A stretch of 63,738 bases of DNA, from NCBI GenBank assembly GCA_016926755.1, contig JAFGNZ010000382.1:1-63738 (forward strand). The letters run 5' to 3'. A program made the translations under genes and the position numbers. The DNA is from Myxococcaceae bacterium (GTDB lineage Bacteria > Myxococcota > Myxococcia > Myxococcales > Myxococcaceae). Under the pieces are notes generated by a model. It saw nothing but the letters and a program-made list of their open reading frames with translations, was not told where the DNA came from and did not search any database. Shown piece by piece: positions 8,731-16,729 of the stretch (position 1 is its first letter; each line of letters opens with the position of its first letter).

Positions 8731-9870
8731 ATGTTATACTGGAAAACCGTGAATCCATCGGACTCCAGGGACAAGGCCTTCCTTGCGGACCTCCGGGAGC
8801 GGCTGGAGGCCTTCGAGCCTGGAGTGAACGTGCTCCCCACGCTGATGGGCGTGCTGCGAGAGGGCCTGCGGGCGGAGCGGATGGTCGCCTATGGCGTGGA
8901 GCTCGCGCCGGAGCAGTACGCGGCCAGCTTCTGCCATGGGGCGGGCTTCCCCCAGGCCTCGGGGGAGCTGCTGGACACCTTGAATGGGTTCCTGTGTCAG
9001 CAATCCAACCCATGGGGTTACTTCGATCCCGCGCGGCCGGCGCCGGCGCAGCGCAACCGGGCGCTGCACTTCCGCCCCCACGCGGAGACGGAGGCGCAGG
9101 TAGCCCCCCTGCATGACACGGGGACGGCGGCCTGGCGGCGGCTGGGGATCGGCCCCTCGGAGCAGGCCCAGGTGCGAGAGCGGGTGCACGAGGGGACGGT
9201 GACGCTCTACCGCCGACTGGGGATGGAGCACATGTTCCAGCTCCGCGCGCTGGTGTGCGAGGGCCCCGCGCTGCTGGCCTGGATCGGCGCCTTGCGCACC
9301 GAGCCGTTCTCGCAGCATGAGCAGCGGCTGCTCCAGGAGCTGGTGCCTGGCCTGCAGCGCCGGCTGGAGCTGGAGACGCGGCTGCGGGAGGCGGGGCTGC
9401 TGGGCTCCGCGCTGGAGGCGGCGCTGGAGGCGCTCGGGCAGCCGGCCTATGTGGTCTCCTCCAAGGGGCGGGTGGTGTACGCCAACAGCGCGGGGCGGGC
9501 CCAGGCGGAGCGGGCTCCGAGGCACCTGACAGAGGCGGTCCAGCGCCATGCCCAGGGTGAGCCACCTCCCACGGAGACCCAGCTCACCCCGCTGCGGGTC
9601 CGGGGGCTGCCTCCCCACTACCTGGTGGTGAACAGGAGCGCGGAGGCACAGGCCAGCGCGCGGGTCCACGTGCTGGCGGCGCGCTGGGGGCTCACGGGGC
9701 GCGAGGCGGAGGTGCTCGAGCACATCATCCAGGGCACCAGCAACAAGGCCATCGCGGCGCGGCTGGGCTGCGCGGAGCGCACAGTGGAGGTGCACGTCAC
9801 CCACGTGCTGAGCAAGGCCGAGGTGGAGAGCCGCTCTGCGCTCATCGCGAAGTTCTTCCAGGCCTCCTGA
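8731..9870 (+). CDS. LuxR-family transcriptional regulator with PAS-like domain
   Basis: 379 residues. The C-terminal 60 residues are a LuxR/GerE-type helix-turn-helix (WGLTGREAEVLEHIIQG, NKAIAARLGCAERTVEVHV). Residues of about 235-275 resemble a PAS sensor segment (GQPAYVVSSKGRVVYANSAG). The N-terminal half is helical, possibly another ligand-sensing region. There is no response-regulator receiver domain, so the signal is probably sensed directly. The start is uncertain: ATG 8731 has GGAG only 2-3 bases away, and in-frame GTG 8749 lacks a clear ribosome site. TATACT at 8735-8740 looks like a -10 element, which would favour a later start. The target genes are not evident. Confidence 0.82.
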   Translation: MLYWKTVNPSDSRDKAFLADLRERLEAFEPGVNVLPTLMGVLREGLRAERMVAYGVELAPEQYAASFCHGAGFPQASGELLDTLNGFLCQQSNPWGYFDPARPAPAQRNRALHFRPHAETEAQVAPLHDTGTAAWRRLGIGPSEQAQVRERVHEGTVTLYRRLGMEHMFQLRALVCEGPALLAWIGALRTEPFSQHEQRLLQELVPGLQRRLELETRLREAGLLGSALEAALEALGQPAYVVSSKGRVVYANSAGRAQAERAPRHLTEAVQRHAQGEPPPTETQLTPLRVRGLPPHYLVVNRSAEAQASARVHVLAARWGLTGREAEVLEHIIQGTSNKAIAARLGCAERTVEVHVTHVLSKAEVESRSALIAKFFQAS

Positions 9871-9874
9871 GGGG

Positions 9875-9896
9875 TGCTCCCGGCGAGCCAGGAGCA
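9875..9896 (+). terminator. Weak hairpin after the LuxR-type gene
   Basis: TGCTCC and GGAGCA pair around a 10-base loop directly after the stop codon. There is no U-tract, so termination strength is doubtful. Confidence 0.3.
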
Positions 9897-9930
9897 TGCG
9901 AGGCGAGGCCCTCGTGTTAAGAATCTACGT

Positions 9931-11085
9931 GTGAGCTCTCCTCGCATCCAGGCTGCCCTGGACAACGCCGTCGGGTGTGCGACCGGTGCCCCCCGCTCCG
10001 CGCCGCCCAGGTCCTCCCCTCCGGTACCGCGACTGCGCGTCGCCATCGGAGATCCCCAGGCGGACATCACCCGCTTCCTCGCCATCCTGGATCGCCACGG
10101 CCTCCTGGGAGAGGACGGCTGGCTGCGACCCGACGTGCAGCTCGTCTCGGTGGGCGACCACTTCGACTGGGGTAAGGCGCACGAGCGGGAGGCGGTGGCC
10201 CGGAGCGCCCTGCGGCTCGTCGCGTGGCTCGCCGCGCACCCGGCCGATCAGGCCATCCTCCTGACGGGCAACCATGATCTCGGGCGCGTGGGGGAGCTGG
10301 CGGACTTCACCGACGCCACCTTCGCCGAGGCCCAGGGGGAGGCAGACCGCATCTATGACGGTGACGACACCGACGAGGTGCGGGAGCGGGCCTTCCTCGA
10401 CCGCTTCCCGCAGGTGCCGACCGTGGAGCTGGTCGCTCGCGACTTCAGCGCCTTCCGCGAGGAGCAGCGCGCGTGGATCACCCACCTGCTCCGCGAGCGG
10501 CGTCTGCGCATGGCGTATGCGGCCGGGCCGGACCTGCTCGTCCTACATGCGGGGGTGACGCGGGAGGATCTGGGCGTGGTGGGCCTGCCCGAGGAGCGCC
10601 ACTCGGATGCCCGAGCGGTGGCGGACGCGCTCAACCGGGCGCTCGATGCGGCAGTGGAGGCCTGGACGGGAGGCCGGCTCATCATCCCGGGGCTGCACTA
10701 CCCCGGCAGCGCCGCCTACGGCGAGGGCCGAGGCATCTTCTACCAGCGCCCGAGCCTCCGCCCCGAAGAGGCCGAGCGCACGAAACCCACTCCGCGCCGG
10801 CGCTTCGACCCTCGGCGCCTGCCGGCCGGGCTGACACAGGTGGTGGGCCACACGCGGGACAAGCGCAGCCGTGAGCTGCTGTGCCTGCCGGGGGAGGTGC
10901 GCGACGGGGTGCTGCGCCACCTCGTGACGGACGGCGAGCGCGTCTCCTACGCGCACGGCGCTCCAGCGAAGGCCGATCCCCGCGAGGCCGTGCTCCTCTT
11001 CACGGACGGCGGGATGCGCGAGTCACCCGTCGAAGCCTACGAGCTCTTCGACCTCGACTCGCGCGCCACAGCCCGACCGCGGTAG
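9931..11085 (+). CDS. Calcineurin-like metallophosphoesterase
   Basis: 384 residues. The metal-binding signature of the calcineurin-type phosphoesterase family appears in order: IGDPQAD (variant of GDxHG), VGDHFDWG (GDxxDRG-like), TGNHDLG (GNHD), later VLHAGVT and VVGHTRD. These residues normally bind two metals for phosphoester hydrolysis in the cytosol. The first block has Gln-Ala instead of His-Gly, so the site is slightly atypical. GTG 9931 is selected because the preceding in-frame codons have no recognisable start context, but an earlier GTG at 9874 cannot be excluded. It is convergent with the thioredoxin-like gene; only 5 bases separate the stops. Confidence 0.85.
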   Translation: MSSPRIQAALDNAVGCATGAPRSAPPRSSPPVPRLRVAIGDPQADITRFLAILDRHGLLGEDGWLRPDVQLVSVGDHFDWGKAHEREAVARSALRLVAWLAAHPADQAILLTGNHDLGRVGELADFTDATFAEAQGEADRIYDGDDTDEVRERAFLDRFPQVPTVELVARDFSAFREEQRAWITHLLRERRLRMAYAAGPDLLVLHAGVTREDLGVVGLPEERHSDARAVADALNRALDAAVEAWTGGRLIIPGLHYPGSAAYGEGRGIFYQRPSLRPEEAERTKPTPRRRFDPRRLPAGLTQVVGHTRDKRSRELLCLPGEVRDGVLRHLVTDGERVSYAHGAPAKADPREAVLLFTDGGMRESPVEAYELFDLDSRATARPR

Positions 11086-11090
11086 CCCAC

Positions 11091-12455
11091 CTACTTCGCC
11101 TTCAGCTCGGCGAGCTTCTTCTCGAGGGCCTCGACCTGGCGCTTGGAGACCTGCGCCTCGGGCAGCGACCTCGCGTGGGCGAGCGCCTCCTCCAGCGTCT
11201 TCACGGCGGCCTCCTTCTCCCCGCGAGCCACCTGGATGGCCGAGCGATCCGAGAGGACTCGCAGCCGCCGGGCCCCCTGCACCTTGGAGAGGGCCCGATC
11301 GCTGGCGGCGAGCGCGTCATCCAGCCGCCCCAGCATCCGGTAGAGGTTGGCCAGCCGGGCGGGCGGGTTGTAGTCCCCGGGCAGCTCTCGCTCGCTCTGC
11401 TCGATGGCGGGCACGACGCGCATCGGATCGCCCAGCACCATCGAAGCCGACATGCGGTGCGAGTCGAAGACGGTGCGAGCCTCCGGGTTGGGCGCCTTGG
11501 CGGCCTCGCCCTCGAGGAACGTGAGCCACTCGTGGGCGAGCGCCTTCGTCCCGGCCTCGTCTCCGGAGACGTCCCTCGCCTCCACCATCGCCTCGTACAG
11601 GCCGGAGCGATCATCCGCGGGCATGTCGATGGGCGGAGGTGCCAGGACTTCCCGGCCCGTGGCCTCCAACGCGCCCAGCAGCTCCTTGCTCGCGGGGTTC
11701 TCCGGAGGCATCGAGAGGGCGCAGAAGAGGCCCACGGTCGTCGCGTTCGCCAGGGAGGGCGAGCGGGGCACGCGCGGCAGCTCCTCCACGGCCTTGCGCG
11801 CACACGCCTCGTGCTGCTTCGCGCCCCACAGGGCGACCAGCAGCGACTCCAGCGTGCGGCCGCGGCGGGACCAGTCGGCGGGAGCCTGCGCGAGCGCCTG
11901 AGCAAAGGCCTCGGCCGCCTCGGCCGGCTTGCCCGCGCCATAGAGCGCATCTCCCCGCGCCAGCGCCGCCTCGGCGCCCTGGCCATCACCGCGCCAGGCG
12001 CGCTCTCCATCCTCGAAGAGCTTCTCGAGCTGCGCCACGGTGGCGCTGCCGGCGAAGCGCACGAGGGCCTTCTCCTCCTTCGGATCAATGATGAAGAAGG
12101 TGGGCCAGTTCTCGACGGGGTACTTCTCCTGGAAGAGGGCGTTCTTCGGAAGGTCGGTGTTGATCTCGAGCCAGACGAACCGTCCGGCGTGCCGCGCGAG
12201 CGCCTTGTCCGTGAAGACGTAGGCCCGCATCGAGCGGCAGGTGTGTCACCACGGGGCCCAGGTATCGACGAAGAGGGGAACCCCCTTCGCCCGAGCCTCC
12301 GCGAGCGCGCGGGGGTAGTCATCCTCGATGAACGGCAGGGGGGCTCCGTCATGAGCGGCGGCCTGCGCTTCGGGCGCCTGGGTGCGCGAGGCGGTGCAGG
12401 CCAGGAGCCCCACGACGAGCAGGCTGGCAAGGGAGGTACGCATGGCGGACACCAT
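11091..12455 (-). CDS. Thioredoxin-like lipoprotein with in-frame TGA in the CxxC site (selenoprotein candidate)
   Basis: Read with TGA 12248-12246 as selenocysteine, this is a continuous 454-residue protein; without it, it breaks into a 69-residue and a 379-residue piece in the same frame. The N-terminus [16 protein letters not shown] is a lipoprotein signal (Cys20). Residues of about 60-130 form a thioredoxin fold: FVDTWAPW, then Sec-HTC, then RSMRAYVF, later the cis-Pro region WPTFFIIDP. This matches W-C-x-x-C-x-x-M-x-x-x-V-F of DsbD-gamma/thioredoxin-7 type domains, with the first Cys replaced by TGA. The rest is TPR-like helices. Predicted role: thiol-disulfide redox at the cell envelope. 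ATG 12455 has GGGGGGA 7 bases upstream; ATG 12443 is the alternative. A point mutation TGC to TGA remains possible. Confidence 0.72.
12225..12248 (-). promoter_or_regulatory. Possible minimal bacterial SECIS element after the TGA
   Basis: Downstream of the TGA the transcript can form CCGC (12237-12234) paired with GCGG (12228-12225) around loop UCGAU, starting 9 bases after the TGA. A G in the apical loop and a short GC stem within 10-25 bases of UGA are what bacterial SelB elements show. The stem is short, so this is only suggestive. Confidence 0.35.
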
Positions 12456-12487
12456 AACGCCATCCCCCCGCGGTGTCCCCCACGGAC

Positions 12488-14287
12488 ATGCGGGCGCGGA
12501 AGGACTGGGCGCGGCTCGCGGCGCGTGGTGTTCTCCGGGCCGCCGAAATGATCGCCCTGCCCGAGCTGCGCACCGCCCTGGAGTCCGCCCTCTCCGCCCT
12601 CCCTCCGCCCGAGCGGTTCTCCCGAGGCGAGGACGCGGACAGCGCGCGCCGCCTCGCCGAGCGCCTGCGGAGAGATCTGCTGCCCCGGCTGGGAGGAGAC
12701 GCGCCGCTGCTGCTGGTGGCCATCGCCGGGCCCAACAACGTGGGCAAGTCCACCCTCTTCAACTCGCTGGTCGGCGCCTCCCTGTCCCCGGCGCGCCCCG
12801 AGGGTGGGCTCACGAAGCAGTGCCTCGCCGCCGCGCACCCGGAGACGTGGACGGGCTCGCTGCGAGACTTCCTCACCCGCCGCTATGACGTCGTCCCCGT
12901 GCCTCCGGGCACGGACGCCCCCGTGGACCAGCCGGGCCCGGCCGGGCGCCTCTACCTCGCGCTGGAGGAGGCGGTGCCGCGCGGGCTGCTGGTGATGGAC
13001 ACGCCGGACTTCGACAGCGTGTACCGCGACAACCGCGAGCGCACCGAGGCGCTGCTCGTCACCGTGGACGTGCTCGTCTTCGTGGTGAGCCGGCAGACGT
13101 ACCAGAACGCGGCGCTGGTAGACTTCCTGCGCGCGGCGGTGGGGCGCGGCAAGCCCTACCTCCTCATCTACAACGAGGCCACCCGCGAGGAGGTGGCGCG
13201 CGGACACCTGGACAAGCTGGCCGCGGACGTGGGGCACCCGCCGCTGGCACGCTACCTCGCGCCGCACCAGCCCGAGGTGGAGGCCGGGGAGCGCCCGCTG
13301 GCCACGCAGCCGCTGGATGGGCGCCCCGCGCTGGCCACGCTCCTGGGCGAGGCCGAGCACTCCCGCGAGCTCAAGGCCCGAGCGCTGGCCGCCTCGCTGG
13401 CGGACGCGCGCGCGGAGATGGAGGCGTTGGGCCGCGCGGCGCGAGACAGCTCGCACGAGCCTGAGCGGCTGCGCCAGCGGCTGCGGCACGAGCTGTTCGC
13501 GGTGGGCAAGAGCGCGGCGCTCAAGGGGGTGCCCGCGGATGTCCTCGTGGACGCGTTCCGGGACGAGCTGGACGCGCGCAGCCCCTTGCACCGCTACGTG
13601 CGCCTGCCCTTCCGCGCGCTCGCCACGGCGTTGACGTTCGTCTCGCGCAAGGTGCGCCAGTCCTTCACCGGCCCGGCGCCGGCCGCCGCGCCGGTGCTCC
13701 ACGCCACGGATGAGACGCTGCGTGACGGGGTGCGCCGGCTGGTGGACGTGCTGGCCCCGGAGGTGGCGGCGTGGCGCGGCGACGCGCAGACGCGCGCGAA
13801 GCTGGCGGAGGCCTTCGGTCCGGGGACGCTGTCCCGGCTGGAGGAGCCGCTGGGCTTCGAGCCGCTCCACGCCCACGCGGCGGATCGCGACAGCCTCTAC
13901 GACTTCTGCCGGAGCCTGGTGGGCGAGGAGCTGCAGGGCAACCTGCGCGAGGAGGTGCTCCAGCTCCTCACCACGCTGGTCTACTCGGTCCCATCGGGAG
14001 CAGCGGCGGTGGTGACGGTGGCCACCGGAGGAGTGGGGCATGACGCCGTCATCTGGGCCGGCACGCTGCTGTCCACCCCCCTGCTGGAGCGCTTCGTGGA
14101 TCTGCTGGGCGCGGACGTGCGCGCGCGCGTCACGCAGAAGTGGGCGGACGCCCACGGCGCCACCCTGGCCCGAGCGCTGGAGGAGCGCTTCTTCTCGGAC
14201 GTGCTGAAGCACCTGGATGCCCAGGCCGCCGACTGGGCACGCACCGCCGAGGCCATGGAGAGCAGCGCCCGAAAGCTCTCGAAGTGA
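12488..14287 (+). CDS. Large membrane-associated GTPase (dynamin-like/Era-like G domain)
   Basis: 599 residues. The G domain occupies roughly residues 75-270: P-loop GPNNVGKST (G1), DTPDFDSV (G3 region), and YNEAT in the position of the NKxD base-recognition motif (G4, atypical). Long charged helices follow, then hydrophobic stretches near residues 520-550 ([35 protein letters not shown]). This is the layout of bacterial GTPases with a helical tail and a membrane hairpin. A related gene lies at 30154-31860. The start is ATG 12488; ATG 12548 is equally possible and would leave more room from the divergent thioredoxin-like gene. Confidence 0.85.
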   Translation: MRARKDWARLAARGVLRAAEMIALPELRTALESALSALPPPERFSRGEDADSARRLAERLRRDLLPRLGGDAPLLLVAIAGPNNVGKSTLFNSLVGASLSPARPEGGLTKQCLAAAHPETWTGSLRDFLTRRYDVVPVPPGTDAPVDQPGPAGRLYLALEEAVPRGLLVMDTPDFDSVYRDNRERTEALLVTVDVLVFVVSRQTYQNAALVDFLRAAVGRGKPYLLIYNEATREEVARGHLDKLAADVGHPPLARYLAPHQPEVEAGERPLATQPLDGRPALATLLGEAEHSRELKARALAASLADARAEMEALGRAARDSSHEPERLRQRLRHELFAVGKSAALKGVPADVLVDAFRDELDARSPLHRYVRLPFRALATALTFVSRKVRQSFTGPAPAAAPVLHATDETLRDGVRRLVDVLAPEVAAWRGDAQTRAKLAEAFGPGTLSRLEEPLGFEPLHAHAADRDSLYDFCRSLVGEELQGNLREEVLQLLTTLVYSVPSGAAAVVTVATGGVGHDAVIWAGTLLSTPLLERFVDLLGADVRARVTQKWADAHGATLARALEERFFSDVLKHLDAQAADWARTAEAMESSARKLSK

Positions 14288-14369
14288 GCGCGCCGCCGAG
14301 GAGCGCCACCCTCGGAATCATTCTTGTTAGGTAGGAAATGGCGGCAAGACCGGGAAGGTTATGACCTGA

Positions 14370-14466
14370 CCGGTCACTTCCCAATCACTACCCCGGGTGT
14401 CCTTGGAGCCCAACTTTCCAAGTCCTATGTATCGCACCGACTTTTAGCGGTGGGCACGGGACGATC
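14370..14466 (+). promoter_or_regulatory. Promoter/operator region of first XRE gene
   Basis: Contains CCCGGGTGTCCTTG, related to CCGAGTGTCCTTG upstream of the next XRE gene (GTGTCCTTG to ATG: 70 and 66 bases). A CACCG (14435) / CGGTG (14448) inverted repeat lies just before the start codon, consistent with autoregulation. Confidence 0.5.
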
Positions 14467-14925
14467 ATGGACAAGGAGCTGACCGAGGACCTCAAGGAGG
14501 TCGTCGGGCCGAACATCCGCAAGGCGCGCCGGCGACTGGGGCTCTCGCAGGCGCGGCTCGCCGAGATGGTCGAGATGTCGACCGAGGTGCTCGGCCGCAT
14601 GGAGCGCAAGAAGGTGCTCCCTCGGCTGGAGCGGCTCGTCCTCCTGTGCAAGATCCTCGGCGTGACGCCGGACCAGATGCTGGGCTTCTCCACCGGCGCG
14701 GGCGCTCCGCGGGCTGCGAGAACATCACCGGCCTACGACGAGATGATGACGGTGCTGCGCCACTTCTTCACGCAGATGGAGTCCAGCCTGGCGGAGGACG
14801 AACGCAAGGAGCTGATGCAGACCTTCTCCCATCTCCAGCGGCTCATCACCCTGCTCAAGAAGAAGAGGCCTGCCGCGGGCATGCCGCGCCGCACGCCCAA
14901 GACGCGCGGCCAGCGCCAGGAGTGA
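14467..14925 (+). CDS. XRE-family HTH regulator
   Basis: 152 residues. Residues of about 12-70 form one XRE/Cro-C1 helix-turn-helix: NIRKARRRLGLSQARLAEMV, then STEVLGRMER, LPRLERLVLLCKILG and TPDQMLGF. The remaining 80 residues are helical and end in a basic tail. First member of a local four-gene family with near-identical HTH sequence. The start ATG is used because it begins the conserved segment at the same distance as in the paralogues; no strong Shine-Dalgarno is visible. Likely a DNA-binding dimer that represses its own promoter (inference from the inverted repeat upstream). Confidence 0.9.
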   Translation: MDKELTEDLKEVVGPNIRKARRRLGLSQARLAEMVEMSTEVLGRMERKKVLPRLERLVLLCKILGVTPDQMLGFSTGAGAPRAARTSPAYDEMMTVLRHFFTQMESSLAEDERKELMQTFSHLQRLITLLKKKRPAAGMPRRTPKTRGQRQE

Positions 14926-14984
14926 CCTCACCTATCCTGACGGGTAGGGATGTCTCAAGGGACCAGTCAAGTTCTAACCTGGGT

Positions 14985-15074
14985 GGTCATTTTCGATTCC
15001 TACTCCGAGTGTCCTTGCGAATCCGACCCAATGGGTTTTACCTACGCCTCAAACCATTCAAGGTGGGTTGAGGC
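14985..15074 (+). promoter_or_regulatory. Promoter/operator region of second XRE gene
   Basis: Homologous to the region before 14467 (GTGTCCTTG at 15009). It has the palindrome ACCCA-A-TGGGT at 15026-15036, and an imperfect inverted repeat CCTCAAACC (15047) / GGTGGGTTGAGG (15062-15073) that ends one base before the ATG, overlapping the ribosome-binding region. Expected operator. Confidence 0.5.
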
Positions 15075-15530
15075 ATGGACGAGGAACGCGAGAAGGACCC
15101 GGAGCGCGTGAGGTCCCTCAAGAAGCTCCTTGGCGCGAACATCCGAAAGGCGCGCAGGCGGCTGGGCACGACGCAGGAGCAGATGGCCGAGCTGCTCAGG
15201 ATGTCGCCCGAGGTGTATGGGCGCCTGGAGCGAGGGCTCATCTTCCCGCGGATGGAGCGCTTCGTGGACATCTGCGAGAAGCTGGGTGAGTCCCCGGATC
15301 GCCTGCTCGGGTTCACCGCGCCCGAGGCGCTGGCGGCGAAGCCCGCCACGCGGCAGGACGAGTGGCTCTCGGTGATGCAGCGCCTCACGCCCGTGATGCC
15401 GCGGCTGACCTCCCCTCAGAGCATGGCCGTCCGGCGCCACGTGCTGGGGCTCCACCGGCTCCTCACCACCTTCATCCATCCGGCGGAGGGGCGGGCGGCG
15501 AGGTCTCGCAAGGGCGATCCAACCTCATGA
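15075..15530 (+). CDS. XRE-family HTH regulator
   Basis: 151 residues with one XRE helix-turn-helix at about residues 16-75 (NIRKARRRLGTTQEQMAELL, SPEVYGRLERG, FPRMERFVDICEKLG, SPDRLLGF). It is very similar to the other HTH proteins of this array. The C-terminal half is helical and contains QSMAVRRHVLGLHRLLTTF, comparable to the tail of the preceding paralogue (LMQTFSHLQRLITLLKK); it may be a dimerisation or sensing part. It sits 149 bases after its paralogue, with its own promoter-like region between. Confidence 0.9.
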   Translation: MDEEREKDPERVRSLKKLLGANIRKARRRLGTTQEQMAELLRMSPEVYGRLERGLIFPRMERFVDICEKLGESPDRLLGFTAPEALAAKPATRQDEWLSVMQRLTPVMPRLTSPQSMAVRRHVLGLHRLLTTFIHPAEGRAARSRKGDPTS

Positions 15531-15546
15531 GTCACATGGATTCTTG

Positions 15547-15637
15547 CCTACCTGATGTATTCTGTGCCTCCAACCCATGAAGTTGTATCTCTTCTGTCCA
15601 ACCCACCATGTCGGGTGGCTTCCGAGAGGAGGGGCCC
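15547..15637 (+). promoter_or_regulatory. Promoter/operator region of third XRE gene
   Basis: Contains CCTACCTG (15547), CATGAAGTTGTATC (15576) and AACCCACC (15600) paired with GGGTGG (15613), then GAGAGGAGGGG before ATG 15638. The same blocks occur with the same spacing (29 and 23-24 bases) upstream of the XRE gene at 17980. Confidence 0.6.
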
Positions 15638-16132
15638 ATGGACGGCCTGGACAAGAGGACGCTGGGAAGGAACATCCGCGAGGCACGCCGCCAGCTGGGG
15701 CTCACGCAGGAGCAGATGGCCGAGCGGCTCGAGATGAGCCCTGAGGAGTACGGGCGCGTGGAGCGAGGGAACCTGGCGCCGAGGCTCGAGCGCTTCCTGG
15801 CCATCTGCCGCATCCTGGGCGAGACGCCGGAGCGCCTGATGTCAGCGCGGGGCGCGCCCGCGCCGGAGCCTCGGAATCCTTCCCAGGCGCCAGAAGAGCG
15901 CCTGCGCATCCTGAGGATGACGCTGGCCGTGAACGTGCGCGAGGCCCGCCAGCAGCTGGGCCTCACCCAGGCGGAGATGGCAGAGCGGATCAACATGCCC
16001 GTCGCCACGTACGGCCGCATGGAGCGCGGCAACCTGCTCCCGAGCCTGGAGAGCTTCGTGGCCATCTGCCGGGTTCTCGGCGATCTGGCCGGGACCCTGC
16101 TCGATCCGCCACGCCCCCGCAAGCGGCACTGA
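15638..16132 (+). CDS. Tandem double-HTH XRE-family regulator
   Basis: 164 residues that are almost entirely two XRE domains in a row. The first (about 8-66) has NIREARRQLGLTQEQMAERL and SPEEYGRVERG; the second (about 95-153) has NVREARQQLGLTQAEMAERI and ATYGRMERG. They are joined by a Pro/Ala linker (RGAPAPEPRNPSQAPEE). The two halves are closely alike, so the gene arose by internal duplication of a single-HTH relative. A covalent pair of HTHs would bind a palindromic operator as one chain. ATG 15638 is chosen because GGAGGGG lies 5 bases upstream; an in-frame ATG at 15608 falls inside the putative operator. Confidence 0.9.
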   Translation: MDGLDKRTLGRNIREARRQLGLTQEQMAERLEMSPEEYGRVERGNLAPRLERFLAICRILGETPERLMSARGAPAPEPRNPSQAPEERLRILRMTLAVNVREARQQLGLTQAEMAERINMPVATYGRMERGNLLPSLESFVAICRVLGDLAGTLLDPPRPRKRH

Positions 16133-16531
16133 GCACGCGCCGGGCGGGCAACCCGCCAGGTCGACACAGCGCGCTACCCGACACGTCCGGGCATGAAGTG
16201 TCCGGCAGTGGACACGAGTGCCCCGGAACTCCCCCACCTGGGTAGTTCCGGGGTCAACCCTCCAGGTCTGGTGGTGGCTGGAGGAGCGCGCGGAGGACTG
16301 GTAGATTCCGGAGTACTTTCGCGCCAGAGAGGTCCTATGCCCCTGCGTTCGTTGAGAAGCCCACGTCGGTCTAGCACCGCAGCCATGATGCGTGGCGCAT
16401 GATGTCCGAGGTATGGCGTCGCCCACGCTGGATGCCGGCGTGCATCCCACTCCGGCACGAGCGCAGCCGCGAGTGCGCGGGGGTCTCTGACCCGCACACT
16501 CCGGTCAACCGAGATGACTCTGGGGGACTTC
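16133..16531. other. 399-base intergenic region with decayed promoter-like copy and inverted repeat
   Basis: Long non-coding stretch between the double-HTH gene and the Cys-rich peptide gene. It contains CTACCCGACACGTCC then GCATGAAGT (16174-16200), resembling the CCTACCTGGCACGTCC / GCATGAGGT blocks of the last XRE promoter. It also has the inverted repeat listed separately at 16221. No open frame with a start, ribosome site and codon bias was found inside. Confidence 0.5.
16221..16253. promoter_or_regulatory. Perfect 10-bp inverted repeat (operator-like)
   Basis: CCCCGGAACT and AGTTCCGGGG flank a 13-base spacer containing CCACCTGGGT, a motif also seen around the XRE promoters. The position is 278 bases before the Cys-rich peptide start. 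It could be an operator for one of the local XRE proteins or the terminator of the double-HTH gene. Confidence 0.5.
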
Positions 16532-16705
16532 ATGAAGGACTTGAGAGCAGGTTTTCTCCGCTGGCTGCTGGTTGTGGGCATCTCCGGCACCCTGGCGGGT
16601 GGCGGGCTGGCCTTCGCGCAACGGGGCGAATGCTGGACGTGTCGGGTCTGTGGCTGCAGCTCGGATGGTGGCTACATCCTCTGCTGTGATGTGGAAATGT
16701 GCTAA
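16532..16705 (+). CDS. Small secreted Cys-rich peptide
   Basis: 57 residues. A charged start (MKDLRAGFLRW) and hydrophobic core (LLVVGISGTLAGGGLAFA) form a Sec signal peptide with probable cleavage after AFA-Q. The mature peptide is only about 27 residues and holds seven Cys (ECWTCRVCGCSS, ILCCDVEMC). ATG 16532 is preferred over ATG 16514 because GGGGGA lies 5 bases upstream and it gives a standard n-region. The odd number of cysteines allows disulfides plus one free or intermolecular Cys, or metal binding. The next gene, also Cys-rich, starts 24 bases downstream, so the two are probably co-transcribed. No family is recognised; the order looks like a secreted effector or structural peptide. 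Confidence 0.6.
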   Translation: MKDLRAGFLRWLLVVGISGTLAGGGLAFAQRGECWTCRVCGCSSDGGYILCCDVEMC

Positions 16706-16729
16706 CCCCCAGCCATTTACGAGGTCCAT

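Noticed and set aside
11091..12455. Treating the thioredoxin-like gene as two separate genes or as a simple nonsense pseudogene
   Set aside because: The downstream piece would start inside the redox motif with no ribosome site. The stop sits exactly at the catalytic Cys codon and both flanks keep normal coding bias, so Sec decoding is the simpler reading, though not proven.
11201..14212. 1003-codon minus-strand open frame
   Set aside because: It lies antisense to the GTPase and in another frame of the thioredoxin-like gene. The composition is Arg/Gln/His noise without domains.
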